The translations under genes and the position numbers were made by a program. From assembly GCA_003489085.1 (NCBI GenBank), contig DNJM01000166.1, forward strand, positions 491-17,174: 16,684 nucleotides of DNA, in the 5' to 3' direction. Shown here piece by piece: positions 1 through 6,297 of this stretch (its first letter is position 1; every line of letters begins with the position of its first letter). The stretch comes from Lachnospiraceae bacterium. Its GTDB lineage: Bacteria; Bacillota; Clostridia; Lachnospirales; Lachnospiraceae. The notes beneath the pieces were generated by a model. That model was given only the letters and a program-made list of their open reading frames with translations, made no database searches and had not been told where the DNA came from.

Positions 1-29
1 CCTATGACACAAAAACGCTCCGCGTGGAT

Positions 30-154
30 GCGCACTCGCGCGAAGATGTAATATGTCGCAAGCGACCGCGCTCGGCGCGGGAATGTGCATAGCACATTCC
101 TTATTTACACACGGGCGTCCCAAGGAAGATTGTCAGCATAGCTGACGGACGCCC
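30..154. repeat. Chain of GC-rich hairpins, possibly a dispersed palindromic repeat
   Basis: Successive inverted repeats are seen: GCGC 30-33 with 38-41; TCGC 56-59 with GCGA 62-65; CCGCG 66-70 with CGCGG 76-80; GGAATGTGC 80-88 with GCACATTCC 92-100 (9 bp, 3-nt loop, then TTATTT); and a compound stem GGGCGTCC 113-120 with GGACGCCC 147-154. The last one encloses GTCAGC 132-137 with GCTGAC 141-146 and leaves an 11-nt bulge on one side (121-131). CGGCGCGG occurs at 73-80 and again at 154-161. No convincing coding frame runs through it. It is much richer in GC and palindromes than the rest of the window. It could be a REP/MITE-like repeat, an RNA leader, or the terminator region of a gene to the left. 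The element may extend beyond position 1. Confidence 0.5.
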
Positions 155-185
155 GGCGCGGCGAGTAGGGGAAAATGGGGGGATC

Positions 186-210
186 TTTGCAGGAAAAGAA
201 GTTCTGCAAA
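186..210. repeat. Inverted repeat upstream of the TetR promoter
   Basis: TTTGCAG (186-192) and CTGCAAA (204-210) form a perfect 7-bp inverted repeat with an 11-nt spacer, ending 16 nt before the -35 box at 227. It could be a protein-binding site or a weak hairpin. No regulator is assigned. Confidence 0.35.
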
Positions 211-226
211 ACAGCAAAATTCAAGG

Positions 227-255
227 TTGACAACCTATATACCGAACGGTATAAT
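227..255 (+). promoter_or_regulatory. Consensus sigma-A promoter of the TetR gene
   Basis: TTGACA (227-232) and TATAAT (250-255) are both perfect consensus hexamers separated by 17 nt. The predicted transcription start is near 262, which leaves a leader of about 80 nt before the chosen start codon at 344. Confidence 0.85.
238..253. promoter_or_regulatory. Probable TetR-family operator overlapping the -10 box
   Basis: TATACCG (238-244) and CGGTATA (247-253) form a perfect 7-bp inverted repeat with an AA centre. The core ACCGAACGGT resembles operators of several TetR-family repressors. It covers the spacer and the first bases of the -10 box, so a bound dimer would block RNA polymerase. The next gene encodes a TetR protein, so autorepression is the natural inference. 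Confidence 0.7.
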
Positions 256-343
256 AACGGTAGACAGGAAGAAACGGATGGAACCAGATAGAAGCCGATG
301 GAGACGGCGGAAGCAGACAGAGACAGGAAGGGAGCCCAAGGTC

Positions 344-916
344 ATGGATAATAAGCAGCTATTGATGCAGTGCGCAAAAGAATTATTTTATGCGAAGGGT
401 TACGATGCTGTCGGGGTTCAGGAGATTGTGGACCGGGCCGGGCTGACGAAGCCGACGCTGTACTATTATTTTGGGAGCAAGATCGGTCTCTTGAAGACGC
501 TGCTCGATACGAAGTTCTCGGAGTTCCGCGAGTTTATGAAGCGGTTCGTGCGCTCGGATGAGAGGATAGAGGATGTCCTTTATGGGCTTGCGACAGCTTA
601 TTTTGATTTTTTTGAGCAGGACCGGGAATTCTATATGTTGATGATGGCATTGTTCTATTCAGCACGCGAGAATGAGGCATATCAGGCGGTTAAGCCGTAT
701 GTCACAGAGTTTTACGAGCTGGTTGTGCAGGTCTTTGAATCGGCGTCATATCAGCTTGGCAATATGAACGGCCGCCAGCGTCAGTTTGCGATCGGGTTTA
801 TCGGCACGATCAATCATTATCTGCTGCTGCAGTGCGAGGTCAATCCGGGACAGCGCACGGACCGGGCGCAGATCGCAGCGCTGATGAAGCAGTTTATGTA
901 CGGGATTTTCTCGTGA
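344..916 (+). CDS. TetR/AcrR family transcriptional regulator
   Basis: A 190-residue DNA-binding repressor of the TetR family. Residues 1-46 form the N-terminal three-helix domain, with the helix-turn-helix at about 25-46 (VQEIVDRAGLTKPTLYYYFG, a very typical signature). The remaining residues are the variable ligand-binding and dimerisation domain, whose ligand cannot be read from sequence. The ATG at 344 was chosen because GGGAG lies 9 nt upstream and it gives the family's usual spacing to the HTH. The frame is open back to 227, but that part contains the promoter itself. An ATG at 278, with AGGAAG upstream, would add an arginine-rich tail and is a weaker alternative. The palindrome at 238-253 suggests autorepression. 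The GH13 gene 153 nt downstream is the closest candidate target. Confidence 0.9.
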   Translation: MDNKQLLMQCAKELFYAKGYDAVGVQEIVDRAGLTKPTLYYYFGSKIGLLKTLLDTKFSEFREFMKRFVRSDERIEDVLYGLATAYFDFFEQDREFYMLMMALFYSARENEAYQAVKPYVTEFYELVVQVFESASYQLGNMNGRQRQFAIGFIGTINHYLLLQCEVNPGQRTDRAQIAALMKQFMYGIFS

Positions 917-970
917 CAGGTGCGAATGATGTGTCTGCTGTTTGCAAAATCAGATGGTCTGCTGCAGATA

Positions 971-1002
971 CAGGTATTTGATCTTTGGGATATGCATACC
1001 TG
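971..1002. repeat. Inverted repeat between the TetR and GH13 genes
   Basis: CAGGTAT (971-977) and ATACCTG (996-1002) form a perfect 7-bp inverted repeat with an 18-nt spacer, about 70 nt before the GH13 start codon. It is too widely spaced for a simple operator. It might be a looping site or weak RNA structure. It does not match the TetR palindrome at 238-253. Confidence 0.25.
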
Positions 1003-1023
1003 CGGGGCACAAAGCAGAACGGT

Positions 1024-1051
1024 TTGATTTGTTTACCGCATGAATTAATAT
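1024..1051 (+). promoter_or_regulatory. Weak candidate promoter for the GH13 gene
   Basis: TTGATT (1024-1029) and TAATAT (1046-1051) are separated by 16 nt. The match to consensus is modest, and read-through from the TetR gene is an alternative. The start codon at 1070 has GTGAGG about 8 nt upstream. Confidence 0.3.
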
Positions 1052-1069
1052 AGAAGTGAGGAATTTGAC

Positions 1070-2425
1070 ATGAGTTACTGGTATGAAAATGCAGTATTTT
1101 ATCATATGTATCCGCTTGGGATGAGCGGAGCGCCTTTTGAGAACAGAGAGGCGGAGGTTGTACACAGATTTGATGAATTGAAACGCTGGATTCCACACAT
1201 TCAACAGCTCGGATGCGGTGCGATTTATATTGGCCCGCTGTTCGAATCGACAACCCACGGCTATGACACGCGGGATTGCAGGATGGTGGACCGTCGGCTT
1301 GGGAATAACAATGATTTCAGAGAGTTTGTACGTCTCGCTCATGAGGCAGGTATCCGGATCGTGGTGGACGGCGTATTCAATCACACGGGGCGGGAGTTCT
1401 TTGCATTCCGGGATATTCAGCAGAACAGAGAGGGCTCGCGTTACTGCGGCTGGTACAAGGGAATCAATTTTGGCTGGAATAATCCATACAACGACGGATT
1501 TGGCTATGAGGCGTGGAGGAATTGCTTCGAGCTGGTCAATCTGAATCTGCAGAACCGCGAGGTGAAGGATTATCTGTTTGACGTGATCCGCTTCTGGATT
1601 CAGGAGTTCGATATCGACGGCATCCGGCTTGACTGTGCGGACTGCCTCGACTTCGATTTCATGAAGGAGATGCGCTGGATGACGACGAACCTGAAGCCGG
1701 ATTTCTGGCTGATGGGCGAGGTGATTCATGGTGATTATGCGCGTTGGGCGAATCAGGATATGCTGCATTCGGTAACGAATTATGAGCTTCACAAGGGACT
1801 TTATTCGGGACACAATGATCACAATTATTTCGAGATTGCACATACAATCCGCAGGCAGTTCGATGAGAACGGCGGAATCTACAGAGGCAGGACGCTCTAC
1901 TCATTCGTAGACAATCATGATGTCGACCGTATTGTCTCGAAGCTGAATGATCCGCGCCATCTGAAGCCGGTGTATACGCTTTTGTATACGCTTCCCGGCC
2001 TCCCGTCCATTTATTACGGATCTGAGTGGGGGATCCCGGGCAGGAAAGCGAACGGCGGAGATCCGGCGCTTCGCCCGGCTCTTGATCCGGATGAGATGGA
2101 GCAGAAGCCATCCGTCGAAGGGCTTGAAGAATTTCTTATATTCCTTGGGAAATGCCGCAGCGAGCATCCTGTGATTGGGAGCGGCAGATATCGTGAGCTG
2201 CTTCTGACAAACCGCCAGTATGCATTTGCGAGGATTGGCGACGGAGAGTGCGTTGTCGTGATGGTGAACAATGACGATAAGGAAGCGCAGATGAATGTGC
2301 AGCTTCCGATGGCGGCTTCCGGGATCACGGATCTGATGACAGGAGAAATGATTCAGGAGCAGTCCGGCCGTGTGGCGATGACGCTTCCGGCGGGAGGGAG
2401 CGTGCTGCTCTATGTGAAGCAGTAG
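1070..2425 (+). CDS. GH13 alpha-amylase family glycoside hydrolase, cytoplasmic
   Basis: A 451-residue alpha-glucan-active enzyme. All four GH13 signature regions are present: I, DGVFNH at 100-105; II, GIRLDCAD at 184-191 with the nucleophile D188; III, LMGEV with the general acid/base E217; IV, FVDNHD at 279-284 with the transition-state stabiliser D284. The (beta/alpha)8 barrel starts almost at the N-terminus (YENAVFYHMYP), so there is no signal peptide or N-terminal carbohydrate-binding domain. A short C-terminal beta domain ends in a GGSVLLY motif. The enzyme therefore probably acts inside the cell on maltodextrins or glycogen-derived oligosaccharides. It could be an alpha-glucosidase, maltogenic amylase-like or oligosaccharide hydrolase, and exact specificity cannot be read. 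It lies between a TetR regulator and a branching enzyme, supporting a small alpha-glucan module. Confidence 0.9.
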   Translation: MSYWYENAVFYHMYPLGMSGAPFENREAEVVHRFDELKRWIPHIQQLGCGAIYIGPLFESTTHGYDTRDCRMVDRRLGNNNDFREFVRLAHEAGIRIVVDGVFNHTGREFFAFRDIQQNREGSRYCGWYKGINFGWNNPYNDGFGYEAWRNCFELVNLNLQNREVKDYLFDVIRFWIQEFDIDGIRLDCADCLDFDFMKEMRWMTTNLKPDFWLMGEVIHGDYARWANQDMLHSVTNYELHKGLYSGHNDHNYFEIAHTIRRQFDENGGIYRGRTLYSFVDNHDVDRIVSKLNDPRHLKPVYTLLYTLPGLPSIYYGSEWGIPGRKANGGDPALRPALDPDEMEQKPSVEGLEEFLIFLGKCRSEHPVIGSGRYRELLLTNRQYAFARIGDGECVVVMVNNDDKEAQMNVQLPMAASGITDLMTGEMIQEQSGRVAMTLPAGGSVLLYVKQ

Positions 2426-2564
2426 AGAGGGCATTCGTGTATCGTGTTATTGTTCTCAGATCAAAATTTGCAGATTGCGAATAGTAATGAATTATGATCA
2501 ATCGCATCCTGTGGTGCAGCGATGCTTAAAAAAGAGATGTTTCATGTAAAAGGAGAGATACAGT

Positions 2565-5066
2565 ATGGCAGTGCAGACGAAGAAATCTCCGTCCGGAAGG
2601 GGCAGAGGCAGAAAAAAACAGGAGGAATTTATCACCGAGCTTGACCAATATCTGTTCGGACAGGGCACACATTATGATATTTACAAAAAGCTCGGTGCGC
2701 ATCCGACCGAGCAGCAGGGGAAGAAGGGAACGCATTTTGCGGTGTGGGCGCCCCATGCGGCGGAGGTATTCTTGATCGGATCGTTCAACGGATCGAATGA
2801 ACAGAGTCATCCGATGAAGCGCCAGGAACCGCTTGGCATTTATACGCTGTTTGTGCCGAAGGTCGGTGTCGGGGAGCTTTACAAATATCTGATTGTCACG
2901 CCGGACGGCAGGAAAATTTATAAGGCGGATCCGTTTGCGAACCATGCGGAATTCCGTCCGGGAACCGCGTCGCGTGTGGCGGACATTTCCAAAATCAGGT
3001 GGTCGGATTCCGTCTGGATGGAGAATCGGAAAAAATTTGACCAGAATAAGAGTCCGGTTTCGATCTATGAGGTGCATCCGGGAAGCTGGAAAAAACATCC
3101 GCATGGCGAGGAGGATCCGGGATTCTACAATTACCGCGAGTTCGCCCATGCATTGACGGATTACGTCAAGGATATGGGCTATACGCACGTAGAGCTGATG
3201 GGGATTGCGGAGCATCCGTTTGACGGCTCCTGGGGGTATCAGAATACGGGATTTTTTGCGCCGACCGCCCGGTACGGTACGGCAGCTCAGCTGATGGAGC
3301 TGATCGACAGGCTGCACCAAGCCGGTATCGGAGCGATTATGGACTTTGTACCGGTTCATTTTGCAGTGGATGCGTATGGTTTGAAGGAATATGATGGAAC
3401 GCCTCTGTACGAATATCCGCATAAGGATGTGGGAGAAAGCGAGTGGGGCAGCTGCAACTTTATCCATTCCAGACGGGAGGTGCAGTGCTTTTTACAGTCT
3501 GCAGCGAATTACTGGCTGACAGAGTATCATTTTGACGGGCTCCGCATGGATGCGGTCAGCCGCCTGCTGTACTGGCAGGGAGAGGAGAAACGCGGAGTTA
3601 ACCATGTTACGGTAGATTTTCTGAAACGGATGAATGAGGGACTGAAATCCCTGCATCCGACGGCTATGCTGATCGCAGAGGATTCGACTTCTTTTCCGAA
3701 TGTGACGAAGCCGGTCTGGGAAGGCGGACTGGGTTTTGATTACAAGTGGGATCTGGGCTGGATGCATGATACGCTGGAATATTTCCAGACCGGTCCGGAG
3801 TATCGAAGCCGGGATTACCATAAGCTGACCTTTTCCATGGTCTATTTTTGGAACGAGAATTACCTGCTGGAATTGTCCCATGATGAGAATGTGCATGGAA
3901 AAGCTACCATTATGCAGAAAATGCACGGAACGTATGAAGACAAGTTCCCGCAGGCGAAGGCCATGTACCTGTATATGATGATGCATCCGGGCAAGAAGCT
4001 TCTGTTTATGGGAAGTGAGCTGGGGCAGTTCAGGGAATGGGATGAATCCCGGGAGCAGGACTGGGATATTCTGAAATATCCGGTGCACGATGCTTTCCAT
4101 CGCTATATGGTGGAGCTGAATCGGCTGTATCAGGAACAGGATGCACTGCACAGAGATTATCGGCAGGGAAATTTTGAATGGGCCGATTGTCATCAGGAAG
4201 AACGGTGCATCTATGCCATCCGCAGAAAGGGAACCGACAGGGATCTGATTGCGGTCTGGAATCTGTCCGACCGGCTTCAGGAGGACTATCGACTGGATCT
4301 TGGAGAATGCGGCACCTGTGAATTGCTTTTACATACGGAATGGGAGAACTATGGAGGTACACGAAAGCAGGGGGAAGAGAACTGTCGGATCCAAAGGAAA
4401 CAGGAGAAAAAGGAACTGCAGGTTTCTCTGCCGCGTTATAGCGGTATGCTGCTGTCTGTGATGCACCCGGGAGGGGAAACAGAAGAGCCAGAAGAAGAGT
4501 GCGGCGCAGGCAAATTCCCGGAAGTAACACTGGAAATGGAAAGCGGAGGCCGGATTCGGCTCCGGCTGCGGCCGGACAAAGCGCCGAATGCGGTAAACAG
4601 TATTCTGGAACTCGCGGAGCTGGGCGGCTATGACGGACTGGTTATCCAGCGGATCGCACCGGATTTTGTGCTGCAGCCATGGTATGATGAGCAGCGGATG
4701 GATGAACGGTTTCAATATATTATGGAAGGGGAATTTGATGCCAATGGATATCCGAATGACCTTCCATTTCACAAATATACGGTCGGTATGGCAGGAGATG
4801 GGGCACATATATCTTCCTGCGGATGTATCTTTATCGTAGCCGGGGAACACTGTGAAGAACGGTTAAATGGGAAATATACCGCAGTCGGAGAAGTGGTGGA
4901 AGGTTTTGCCGAGGTAGACCGGATCATGCAGGTGGAGACGAAGGAAATTGATTCGGGAATGGAAGGCGTTGTGGTAAGAGAGCCGGTAAAGCCGGAGATC
5001 ATCCGGCGTGCCGTCTGCTGCCGTCATGGATATGCGGCAAAGAAAACGGAAAAGATCCTGCCATAA
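2565..5066 (+). CDS. glgB: 1,4-alpha-glucan branching enzyme fused to a C-terminal cyclophilin-type PPIase domain
   Basis: An 833-residue two-part protein. Residues about 35-140 are the N-terminal CBM48-like beta domain. About 165-545 are the GH13 catalytic barrel: DFVPVHF at 260-266, DGLRMDAV with nucleophile D329, AED with general acid E372, and SHDENVHGK with D440. A C-terminal beta domain runs to about 635. This portion transfers alpha-1,4 chains to alpha-1,6 branch points in glycogen. After an acidic linker (GGETEEPEEE, 636-645), residues about 652-810 match PpiB-type cyclophilin: IRLRLRPDKAPNAVNSIL, YDGLVIQRIAPDF, GEFDANGYPNDL, GMAGDG, LNGKYTAVGEVVEG. R696, F701 and Q704 correspond to the catalytic Arg, Phe and Gln of cyclophilins, but the usual H before R is Q and the GG after Q is PW. 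AAAGGAGA precedes the ATG at a good distance. No stop or frameshift separates the two parts. No clear promoter is visible in 2426-2564, so co-transcription with the GH13 gene is possible. Confidence 0.92.
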   Translation: MAVQTKKSPSGRGRGRKKQEEFITELDQYLFGQGTHYDIYKKLGAHPTEQQGKKGTHFAVWAPHAAEVFLIGSFNGSNEQSHPMKRQEPLGIYTLFVPKVGVGELYKYLIVTPDGRKIYKADPFANHAEFRPGTASRVADISKIRWSDSVWMENRKKFDQNKSPVSIYEVHPGSWKKHPHGEEDPGFYNYREFAHALTDYVKDMGYTHVELMGIAEHPFDGSWGYQNTGFFAPTARYGTAAQLMELIDRLHQAGIGAIMDFVPVHFAVDAYGLKEYDGTPLYEYPHKDVGESEWGSCNFIHSRREVQCFLQSAANYWLTEYHFDGLRMDAVSRLLYWQGEEKRGVNHVTVDFLKRMNEGLKSLHPTAMLIAEDSTSFPNVTKPVWEGGLGFDYKWDLGWMHDTLEYFQTGPEYRSRDYHKLTFSMVYFWNENYLLELSHDENVHGKATIMQKMHGTYEDKFPQAKAMYLYMMMHPGKKLLFMGSELGQFREWDESREQDWDILKYPVHDAFHRYMVELNRLYQEQDALHRDYRQGNFEWADCHQEERCIYAIRRKGTDRDLIAVWNLSDRLQEDYRLDLGECGTCELLLHTEWENYGGTRKQGEENCRIQRKQEKKELQVSLPRYSGMLLSVMHPGGETEEPEEECGAGKFPEVTLEMESGGRIRLRLRPDKAPNAVNSILELAELGGYDGLVIQRIAPDFVLQPWYDEQRMDERFQYIMEGEFDANGYPNDLPFHKYTVGMAGDGAHISSCGCIFIVAGEHCEERLNGKYTAVGEVVEGFAEVDRIMQVETKEIDSGMEGVVVREPVKPEIIRRAVCCRHGYAAKKTEKILP

Positions 5067-5080
5067 GATCCTGATAAGAC

Positions 5081-5110
5081 TGGACGAAGCCCATCCCCTC
5101 ATGGTAAAAT
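5081..5110 (+). promoter_or_regulatory. Candidate promoter for the flavodoxin gene pair
   Basis: TGGACG (5081-5086) and TAAAAT (5105-5110) are separated by 18 nt, and TGG just before the -10 gives an extended -10 element. The predicted transcription start is near 5117, upstream of the ribosome site AAGGGGG at 5138-5144. Confidence 0.45.
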
Positions 5111-5155
5111 CAAAGAGCAACAAGTTATACCAACAATAAGGGGGCGTCACTGTAT

Positions 5156-5653
5156 ATGCGGTTGATTATACATGATTTATTGAGGGAGCAGGCGGAGCTT
5201 TTCATTCCGCCGCAGGATGAGGAAACGAAAATTATTTACGAAAAGGGGCGGATCCATCCCTGTACCGGCTGTTTTGGCTGCTGGCTTCAGACACCGGGGA
5301 CCTGTGTGATGAAGGATGGCTATCATAAAATGGGGAAGGAACTGTCCCGCTGCGATGAACTGATGATTGTAAGCCGGTGTGTGTATGGCGGTTTCAGTCC
5401 GTTTGTGAAAAATGTACTGGACCGCAGCATCGGTTATGTGCTGCCGGAGTTCGAGATACGCAATGGAGAGATGCATCATGCTCTTAGGTATTCGAATACC
5501 ATCCGGATGCGGGTGCTGTTCTATGGTTCGGATATTGCCGAATGGGAAAAGGAGACCGCCAGACGGATTGTGGAGGCAAATGCTGAGAATCTGGGGTGTA
5601 CAGTGGAGGAAGTCGTATTTGAAATGCAGGATCTGGGAGGTTTGCCATGTTAA
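5156..5653 (+). CDS. Flavodoxin-family protein with a cysteine cluster (first of a pair)
   Basis: A 165-residue protein of the NADPH-dependent FMN reductase / iron-sulfur flavoprotein-like group. It carries a cysteine motif at about 36-50 (HPCTGCFGCW followed by TPGTC) and the family motif YGGFSPFVKNVLDRS at about 79-93, which normally contributes to the flavin site and dimer interface. It lacks the N-terminal GSP phosphate-binding loop seen in most relatives; that loop is present in the next gene. The start has AAGGGGG 11 nt upstream. It overlaps the downstream gene by 7 nt, so translation is probably coupled. A redox role in the cytoplasm is likely, but substrate and partner are unknown. 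It is probably a complete short member of the family rather than a truncated gene, because the N-terminus MRLIIHDL starts a normal beta strand. Confidence 0.8.
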   Translation: MRLIIHDLLREQAELFIPPQDEETKIIYEKGRIHPCTGCFGCWLQTPGTCVMKDGYHKMGKELSRCDELMIVSRCVYGGFSPFVKNVLDRSIGYVLPEFEIRNGEMHHALRYSNTIRMRVLFYGSDIAEWEKETARRIVEANAENLGCTVEEVVFEMQDLGGLPC

Positions 5654-6279
5654 AAGTAGCATTGATCAATGGAAGCCCGAAAGCGGAGAGAAGCAACTCG
5701 CAGCATATTATTGATGAATTGAAAGAGGAACTTAAGGAGGACTGCAGGATTGAGGAGATTCCAATGCATACGGGGCGGGTGGAGAATCCAAGAAAGCTGT
5801 TTTCTTGTTCCGTATGGGTATTTGTATTTCCGCTGTATGTAGATGCGGTTCCATCCCATCTGCTTCGCTGTCTGCAGCAGCTGGAGAGCTATATGGCGCT
5901 GGAGCAGCCGAGTGTGACAGTCTATGCTGTAGTGCAGAATGGATTTTATGAAGCAGAGCAGAATCAGCCGGCGATGGAAATGATGGAAAACTGGTGTGCA
6001 CGATGCTATCTGAACTGGGGGATGGGCGTTGGCGTCGGAGGCGGTGGAATGCTTACCATGCTGGATCAGAAGCATAATTTCTGTATGCTGAATATAGAGG
6101 AAACACTGGGAAGTCTGGCGGAATGCATTTTAGAAGAGAAGAATGCACCGGTGCAGTTTGCAGAGCCGAATTTGCCGCGGAAGATCTATCAACTGGCGGC
6201 GGAAAAGAGCCTTCAGAAGACAGCGAAGGCGAATGGACTGACCAGAGAAGACTTGAGAAAAAGAGCAGGAGAGGACTAG
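5647..6279 (+). CDS. Flavodoxin-family / NAD(P)H-dependent FMN reductase-like protein (second of a pair)
   Basis: A 210-residue flavodoxin-like protein. MLKVALINGSPKAERSNS is a standard first beta strand plus phosphate-binding loop for FMN. FVFPLYVDAVPSHLL at about 59-73 corresponds to the second flavin loop, and a glycine-rich stretch GMGVGVGGGGM lies at about 125-135. It lacks the cysteine cluster of the upstream gene. The ATG overlaps the upstream stop region (7-nt overlap), with GGGAGG just upstream inside the previous gene, which indicates coupled translation and a possible heteromeric partnership. The stop codon lies in the loop of a strong terminator. Substrate is unknown. Confidence 0.8.
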   Translation: MLKVALINGSPKAERSNSQHIIDELKEELKEDCRIEEIPMHTGRVENPRKLFSCSVWVFVFPLYVDAVPSHLLRCLQQLESYMALEQPSVTVYAVVQNGFYEAEQNQPAMEMMENWCARCYLNWGMGVGVGGGGMLTMLDQKHNFCMLNIEETLGSLAECILEEKNAPVQFAEPNLPRKIYQLAAEKSLQKTAKANGLTREDLRKRAGED

Positions 6280-6297
6280 TTGTCCTCTCCTGTTTTT
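6266..6297. terminator. Bidirectional intrinsic terminator shared by convergent genes
   Basis: CAGGAGAGGAC (6266-6276) and GTCCTCTCCTG (6282-6292) form a perfect 11-bp stem with a 5-nt loop. It is followed by TTTTT on the plus strand (6293-6297), and by CTCTTTTTC when read on the minus strand. The stop codons of both converging genes fall in the loop. Confidence 0.9.

Noticed and set aside
227..343. Upstream extension of the TetR reading frame from the ATG-like codon at 227
   Set aside because: This stretch contains the -35 and -10 boxes and the operator, so it would be mostly untranscribed. The ATG at 344 has a good ribosome site and gives the normal family N-terminus.
1015..1040. Second TetR operator before the GH13 gene (AACGGT ... 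TACCG)
   Set aside because: The half-sites are in the opposite orientation and widely separated, so they do not match the palindrome at 238-253.
950..1843. Long antisense open frame opposite the GH13 gene
   Set aside because: It is the reverse of a clearly coding GH13 frame, resembles no known protein, and has no ribosome site or promoter. It is a shadow frame.
2526..3467. Long antisense open frame opposite glgB
   Set aside because: The GlgB motifs on the plus strand are unambiguous. The antisense product is rich in Arg, His and Ile with no recognisable motif.
4500..4540. Possible frameshift or separate start dividing glgB from the cyclophilin part
   Set aside because: The frame stays open with no stop, and no good ribosome site precedes the internal Met codons near 4461 or 4536. 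A true fusion is the simplest reading.
5156..5653. First flavodoxin gene as a truncated pseudogene
   Set aside because: Although it lacks the GSP loop, it begins with a normal beta strand, has a good ribosome site, keeps its core motifs and is translationally coupled to the next gene.
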